NCBI GenBank assembly: GCA_945643635.1
Contig: CALZFC010000268.1
Coordinates: 2,528,501-2,592,500, forward strand
DNA: 64,000 nucleotides
Direction of reading: 5' to 3'
From: Allodiplogaster sudhausi
Lineage: Eukaryota; Nematoda; Chromadorea; Rhabditida; Diplogasteridae
The translations under genes were made by a program, and so were the position numbers. Position 1 is the stretch's first letter. Every line of letters starts with the position of its first letter. The notes beneath the pieces were generated by a model. That model was given only the letters and a program-made list of their open reading frames with translations. It was not told the origin of the DNA and did no database searches. This document shows positions 59,409 through 64,000 of the stretch, piece by piece.

Positions 59409-62222
59409 TCAACCGATTACATCTGCGCGTCTGTTAGCTGCTTCGTTGACGAGCTGAATCAACACTGTTCTCTCTCGGTCTTTCACGATATTGCAATCTT
59501 TGTATTTAATATAATTCAAAAAAAGAACTCGTTTATTGCCCAACCCTAAAGTAAAAGGTGGTTCTATTACGGGCTGCTGGAATAAATTCGCATGGTCATC
59601 GACAGGCTTCCGCGCCTTCGCAGCGCTCAGCCTCTTTCCAGAAATGCCTGACGTACTATCCGGCCCGACCTCCTCACACTCGTCACCTGGACAATATTCA
59701 CGCTTATTATAAGCCTTCCAAGAAGGAAATCATGAGTTCACAGTTAGAGAAAAAAATTAGAAGAAAAAATGCCCTCGGGTCGCAGAGATAAAGATGATTA
59801 TTGTATGGGATGGCATATAGATTTAATTGTATAACACATGAATCTTAGAAAACCTTAATTTTTGAAAGAAATAACAATATTAAAGCAAAGCAAGGGTACT
59901 ATTCAGTTACTCTTGAAAAAATATCACCGACCTTCTTCAACAAGAAGATCTTATAAGACAATGAAAAGTAATGGAAACTAAAGCTTAAAAACACCAACCA
60001 AAGAACAGCTCGGTTGCCGTCTTGAACAAGTGTGCCCGACGTAGTCTTGCTCTGCTCATCTGCTTGCTTCCCTCGGTACGACATCGACGGCAAACTGCCT
60101 AAAAGCGAATGTTCTCTTCTCAAAAATAAAATATCCAAAAGAAACATTGATATGAACATAAAAAGCAAATGCAAACAGCAACCTATTACAATAGAAAACA
60201 TTGTTCGAAAGTTGTATGTCTGACCACATTTCTGTGCCGCTGAACTAGAGTTCGAAATTTTGATTGAACGGACTGGTTAAAAAACGGAACAATGGTAACT
60301 TTTCAAAGTTCGATAACACTTTGTCTCACTCTATCTTTCTCTCTCTTTATCTCTCTCTATCTATCTCTCTCCCCTCTCTATGTCTGTGTTGTCTCTATGT
60401 CTCTCTCTGTCCCCCTCCGTGTCTCTCTTTCTCATGTTTTGCTTATTTTTCATTATATTAAACTGCAAATCGATCTTTTCTACCGTTTCGCAGCTATTAG
60501 AATAAAAAGAGAGATAGATAGAGAGAAAGAGAAAGAGATAGAGAGAGAGGGAAATGAAAAGAAACCCAAAGAAACCAACAACGCAAAAGATATTGAGGTA
60601 AATATATTGAAAGATGCTTTTGTTTACGAGGAAACACGCTGCATGTCATGGTGCGCAAAACTACAAAATGTCCGCGGTACCCCATTTTGTAGTTTTGGGG
60701 GGGGGGGTCGAAAACGCCAAAACTACAAAATGTCCTGGGCGTTTTCGGCTCGCGGCCAAAACTACAAAATTGTTTTCTGTGTGCACTATTTGTTTTGGGC
60801 TAGTTTTTTTCAAAGGAAAACAACATGAAGATTATTAAAAAGGGTGAAATAAATAAATAAATAAATACCTGTCATTCGTACAGCCCAAGCAATAGAAACA
60901 ACTAGCGTTGCAATTGGAATAATGATGAATATCGATGGAATGAATGCCTGCAATATTGCAAGAGTTTTCGTTTAAATTATCTATCTTTTCTCACTGGTAA
61001 TGGATATGCATGATAGTTTATAAAAGATAATACTTTGCTGACTCACATCGCACTGTTTGTTGAAAGAAGCAAATCACCGAAAAGTAATTAATACTGGCCG
61101 TTCACAATGTGAGTAGGCGTTCTCATTCTCGCATGTTATTTCGCAGTTCGCATTGAAATTCGATAGTTGAGAATACTACGCGCGAATGAGAGGATCCAAT
61201 GGATGTCTCATGGGGGAGTGACTGAAACCTGGAAAATGATCGAAAACGTGACATGTCGCTGGTAGACGCGCGTTCGCTCGCTCATCCTCGTCGACGGCAT
61301 GCGAAGCGTGTGAAGAATCTGAGAGAGCAGAAGGACGACGACGGTAGCCGTCGCCAGATTTAGCTGCAACAAGTTTTTGTATACAACAGTCATCAAAACG
61401 AGAACGAAGCGAAAAAATTATTTTCATGTAGATAAAGCCAATTTCGGGCTCATTTGTTATTACTTTCAGAAAGACCTCAGCAAAATCAACATTTTGTTTC
61501 CAGCTTACAAGCTCAAGGACAGCGAATGTGCGTGAATATAAGCAGAAGTATTTTCTCCTTCCTTTTAATCTCTTCGACACGAACTCTCGCATGCTCGCTC
61601 TGTGTAGGATGCTTTCCTCAACACCTTGAGAAGGTCGAGTGATCATTTAAAGCGGAGGGAAAATGGAGGGGTGAACATTTCACACTCGCCGGAGTCGTCC
61701 TTTAATGTTCAATCTCTAATATTTCGCTTAAATAATTAAGGAAAAGTGCTCTAGAGTTTGTCGCTTAATAGCATATGCATACTCCTCCGATGTAGTAGAC
61801 GGTAATCCACGTGAAAGAGATGCCTTCGTGTCGGGTGTCAACGACGGCCAGTTCGGGAGCAGCGCGTGCAAGAGGCAGCATCTCAGGGAAGTGCTGCAAA
61901 CGCGCGTCTAATCGATCGCTCAAAAGCCATAAACTATTTACTGATCAACTTTTTAGATACTACAAGTTGATATTGAAAAAGTGCGAAAAGCAATTTTTTT
62001 GCAGACAATTTGATCCATTCACAACATTTCTCACAAATTGGTGTCTGCATTAATGAAACAAGCTTTCGTTGCTTCCCATTTCTTCCTTATCAACTCTTCT
62101 CCCTCGCTAACTAGACTGATGAAAGGCAGCGGATCTACGAGTTCGGAACGTGTTAGCATCACCAGAAGACCGACGAATCCATACAACGAAACGATGACGA
62201 ATGTGGAAAGCGTGTAGAATTG
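59409..62222 (-). CDS. G: multi-pass membrane protein, possibly a nematode serpentine receptor; 5' part not found
   Basis: Seven linked minus-strand exons keep phase: 62112-62222, 61783-61893, 61253-61363, 60869-60947, 60018-60098, 59571-59686 and 59409-59453. The first three are each exactly 111 bases. Helices are visible in LSTFVIVSLYGFVGLLVML, ISFTWITVYYIGG, LATATVVVLLLSQIL and SIFIIIPIATLVVSIAWAV. RMSERTRVYQRH before FIPSIFIIIP recalls the loop and helix VI of nematode Str/Srh-type chemoreceptors (inference). The tail is hydrophilic and ends RRADVIG. The intron after 60018 uses a GC donor (GACG|GCAACC). AATAAA lies near 59317. The N-terminal helices must lie upstream of 62222. Confidence 0.6.
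60610..60780. repeat. Interspersed AAAACTACAAAAT motif, partly inverted
   Basis: CAAAACTACAAAATGTCC appears near 60656 and 60718, its complement CATTTTGTAGTTTT near 60683, and another copy near 60758, around a poly-G run. It lies inside an intron of gene G and may be a small inverted-repeat element. Confidence 0.55.
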
Positions 62223-62634
62223 CTGAAAATAATGACTCAGAGCATGTATGTGTATATGTATTTACATGAAGGAAGTAACTGCATCTAAGTAATGTTAAAT
62301 TTTTTTTTGAAAAAAATAATCAATTGAAAACTAAAAATATTTACAATTATTCATTCATCTCTTCTAACCATAAGCCTTCGTTTCAAGTTCAACACTATCC
62401 CGCCTCTAGATAACAACCGTCAACGAGTATTGGGATTTATTTTGGTAATGGTAAGAAATAGCTGCCTAGACATCGTCATCTTAAAGAACATTGCGTCAAG
62501 AAAACACTTGTCTAAAACACCCGTCTTTGTGCGACATTCAGATATGTATATATGTACATCCGCGCTCTAACTATAAATATGAAGTTTCCTCTTGGAATAC
62601 AATTCAAGTTTTTCTTCCATGATGAGTGTGCTGA

Positions 62635-62860
62635 CCGTCTTGACCGGTCGAAATTTTTCTTGACCGTCTTGACCGGTCGAAATTTTTCTAAGTCCAGAAA
62701 GTCCCGTTGAAATTTTCACCGGTTATTTTTCTAAGTCCAGAACTCCCGTTGAAATTTTCGACCATTATTTTTCTAAGTCCAGAAGTCCCCCGTTGAAATT
62801 ATCATCCGATATTTTTCTAAGTCCTGAACTTCCAATTGAAATTTTTCCCGTTCCACCTCG
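62635..62860. repeat. Short tandem repeats of CCGTTGAAATTTT / TTTCTAAGTCCAGAA
   Basis: At least five imperfect units of about 45 bases, preceded by two copies of TTGACCGTCTTGACCGGTCG. Confidence 0.75.
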
Positions 62861-62874
62861 TTCTTGACCTGTGG

Positions 62875-62965
62875 AAATATCGCAAGTCCAGGATCCCGAC
62901 GGGAACCGAACCTGGGTCGCTTGCGTCGTAAGTCCCTGTGTTACCAATCGGCTATTCGTCCATAA
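62875..62965 (-). other. tRNA-like (SINE-like) unit 1
   Basis: Minus-strand TAGCCGATTGGTAAC (box A) and GGTTCGGTTCC (box B) at tRNA spacing. The arms pair poorly, so it is a tRNA-derived repeat rather than a tRNA. Confidence 0.55.
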
Positions 62966-63089
62966 TACCAAGTTGTATGTGAAGAAGTAGACATTCGTGT
63001 GGCAGTGATCATACATCAGAGATCACACATCAATCACCGGAGGGGGGGAAATTGTCAGGTCCAGATTTCTGCTAGTCGAAATATCACAA

Positions 63090-63170
63090 GTCCAGAACAC
63101 TGAGAGGAAACGAACCTGAGCCGCTTGCGTCGTAAGTAGTATCGTTACCAATAGGCTATTCGGTCATCAT
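63090..63170 (-). other. tRNA-like (SINE-like) unit 2
   Basis: Minus-strand TAGCCTATTGGTAAC and GGTTCGTTTCC. Related to unit 1 (shared CTTACGACGCAAGCGG region). Confidence 0.55.
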
Positions 63171-63207
63171 ACCAACTTGCAAGTGAAGATGTAGACATTC
63201 GTGTGGA

Positions 63208-63280
63208 AGGAGGAATCGAACCTGAAACCTTTCGATTTGAAAACAAACTCACTACCAATGAGCCAATCGGCCGTCATATC
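63208..63280 (-). other. tRNA-like unit 3
   Basis: Minus-strand TGGCTCATTGGTAGTGAG and GGTTCGATTCC. The middle differs from units 1 and 2. Confidence 0.55.
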
Positions 63281-63788
63281 ATCTCGCAACTGAATATGTA
63301 GACATGCAAACGTGTATGTGGTAGTGATACATATTTTCCACCAAGTCAAAACCCCTCGTGAATAATTCAGATACAGGAATATTTTCCAAGTCCGAAACCC
63401 CCGATGAATATTACTTTTAAAATATTCCAAGGTCAGGAAGAATGAATAATGATAGGAATTGAGCGAAACGTAAGCTAATTTATCATGCAATAACATGTAG
63501 TGACATGAAAAGAAAAAAACCGGAAGCGAACATATTCTCCAGTGTACATGTACTATCATAAATGATGACCAAGTCTTTCTCTGTACTTTCTCTTTATGTT
63601 CTCAATAAATTTAATATAACGCCAACGAATTCTATTTATATCTGTACTGTTCTTAATGGAATGTATTATGAAATAACTTAACGCCCACGCAATAATGAAA
63701 ATAACATATCATTTATGTACATACAAGTTAGAGAAAGAAAGAAAAGTTACGAAAAATGTCATATAGGCTATGATGCATGTCTTATCAG
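63281..63788. other. Intergenic or intronic stretch
   Basis: Contains degraded echoes of the AAGTCCGAAACCCC repeat near 63390. No gene seen. Confidence 0.35.
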
Positions 63789-64000
63789 CGTTCAGGATCT
63801 AGAGAGGATGCTACCAGCGCCAAGGCGGACAAGTTAGAAATAGTGCATACAAAAGGAGAGTCAAATCACAAACAGTACATTGATCACGAAAGCTACAAGA
63901 TGCGGACAGTTACGAAGCTTCCTTCTCTATGCAATAGTAATATTGAAAGTGACTTTGCTGCCCTTCTCGATATGGAAGACGATCTGTCCCTCCTTGCCTA
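63789..64000 (+). CDS. Exon running off the right edge
   Basis: After TCTTATCAG the frame CGT TCA GGA stays open for 70 codons to the window end. It codes hydrophilic sequence (REDATSAKADKLEIVHTKGE, then DFAALLDMEDDLSLLA). The product cannot be judged from one exon; it looks intracellular rather than secreted. Confidence 0.5.

Overview
The window is animal nuclear DNA: genes broken into short exons by GT-AG introns, eukaryotic tRNA-Arg and tRNA-Pro genes with internal A and B boxes, long (GA)n/(CT)n tracts, and transposons. A nematode is the best guess. The repeated eight-cysteine extracellular module resembles the nematode C6 domain, and one multi-membrane gene has features of nematode serpentine receptors. 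Both are judgements from pattern; no search was run.

Layout. 1-1866 is an inverted-repeat element with tRNA-like sequence in each arm. 2025-10229 is a near-perfect inverted duplication (arms about 3.55 kb, spacer 1.1 kb) with two secreted C6-like genes per arm (A1, A2). 11004-14332 is an LTR retroelement that lost most of its coding interior and is itself interrupted by a 959-bp element. 14693-16987 is a giant hairpin element bordered by TTAA. 17.0-33.5 kb is a heavily rearranged cluster: the tail of a membrane protein, a mucin-like membrane gene (F, minus), a third C6-like gene (A3), a tandem duplication of about 3.8 kb carrying tRNA genes and gene tails, and several damaged copies of a second family (B: signal peptide, cysteine-rich ectodomain, Thr-rich stalk, one membrane helix). 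33.8-34.4 kb has a small Cys-rich peptide gene and a membrane-helix tail. 35.6-36.1 kb is a third copy of the tRNA block. 36.2-39.3 kb is mostly simple sequence. 39.4-44.1 kb is a 12-exon secreted gene with a saposin-B-like core (C). 44.9-46.6 kb is a membrane gene (E, minus). 46.9-50.25 kb holds a B-type tail and the only B gene that looks intact (B-d). 51.1-53.4 kb is a second TTAA hairpin. 53.7-56.4 kb is gene D with in-frame stops. 56.8-58.4 kb is tandem and simple repeats. 59.4-62.2 kb is a multi-pass membrane gene (G). 62.6-63.3 kb has short tandem repeats and three tRNA-like units. An exon runs off the right edge from 63789.

Taken together, the window is a cluster of fast-changing secreted and cell-surface proteins built from interchangeable exons (signal peptide, Cys module, Thr stalk, membrane helix). 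It has been repeatedly copied, inverted and cut by hairpin transposons. Splice phases were checked by hand: A1, A2-right and B-d give uninterrupted reading frames of 216, 240 and 281 residues. The seven linked exons of G and four junctions of E also keep phase. Several other copies look broken.
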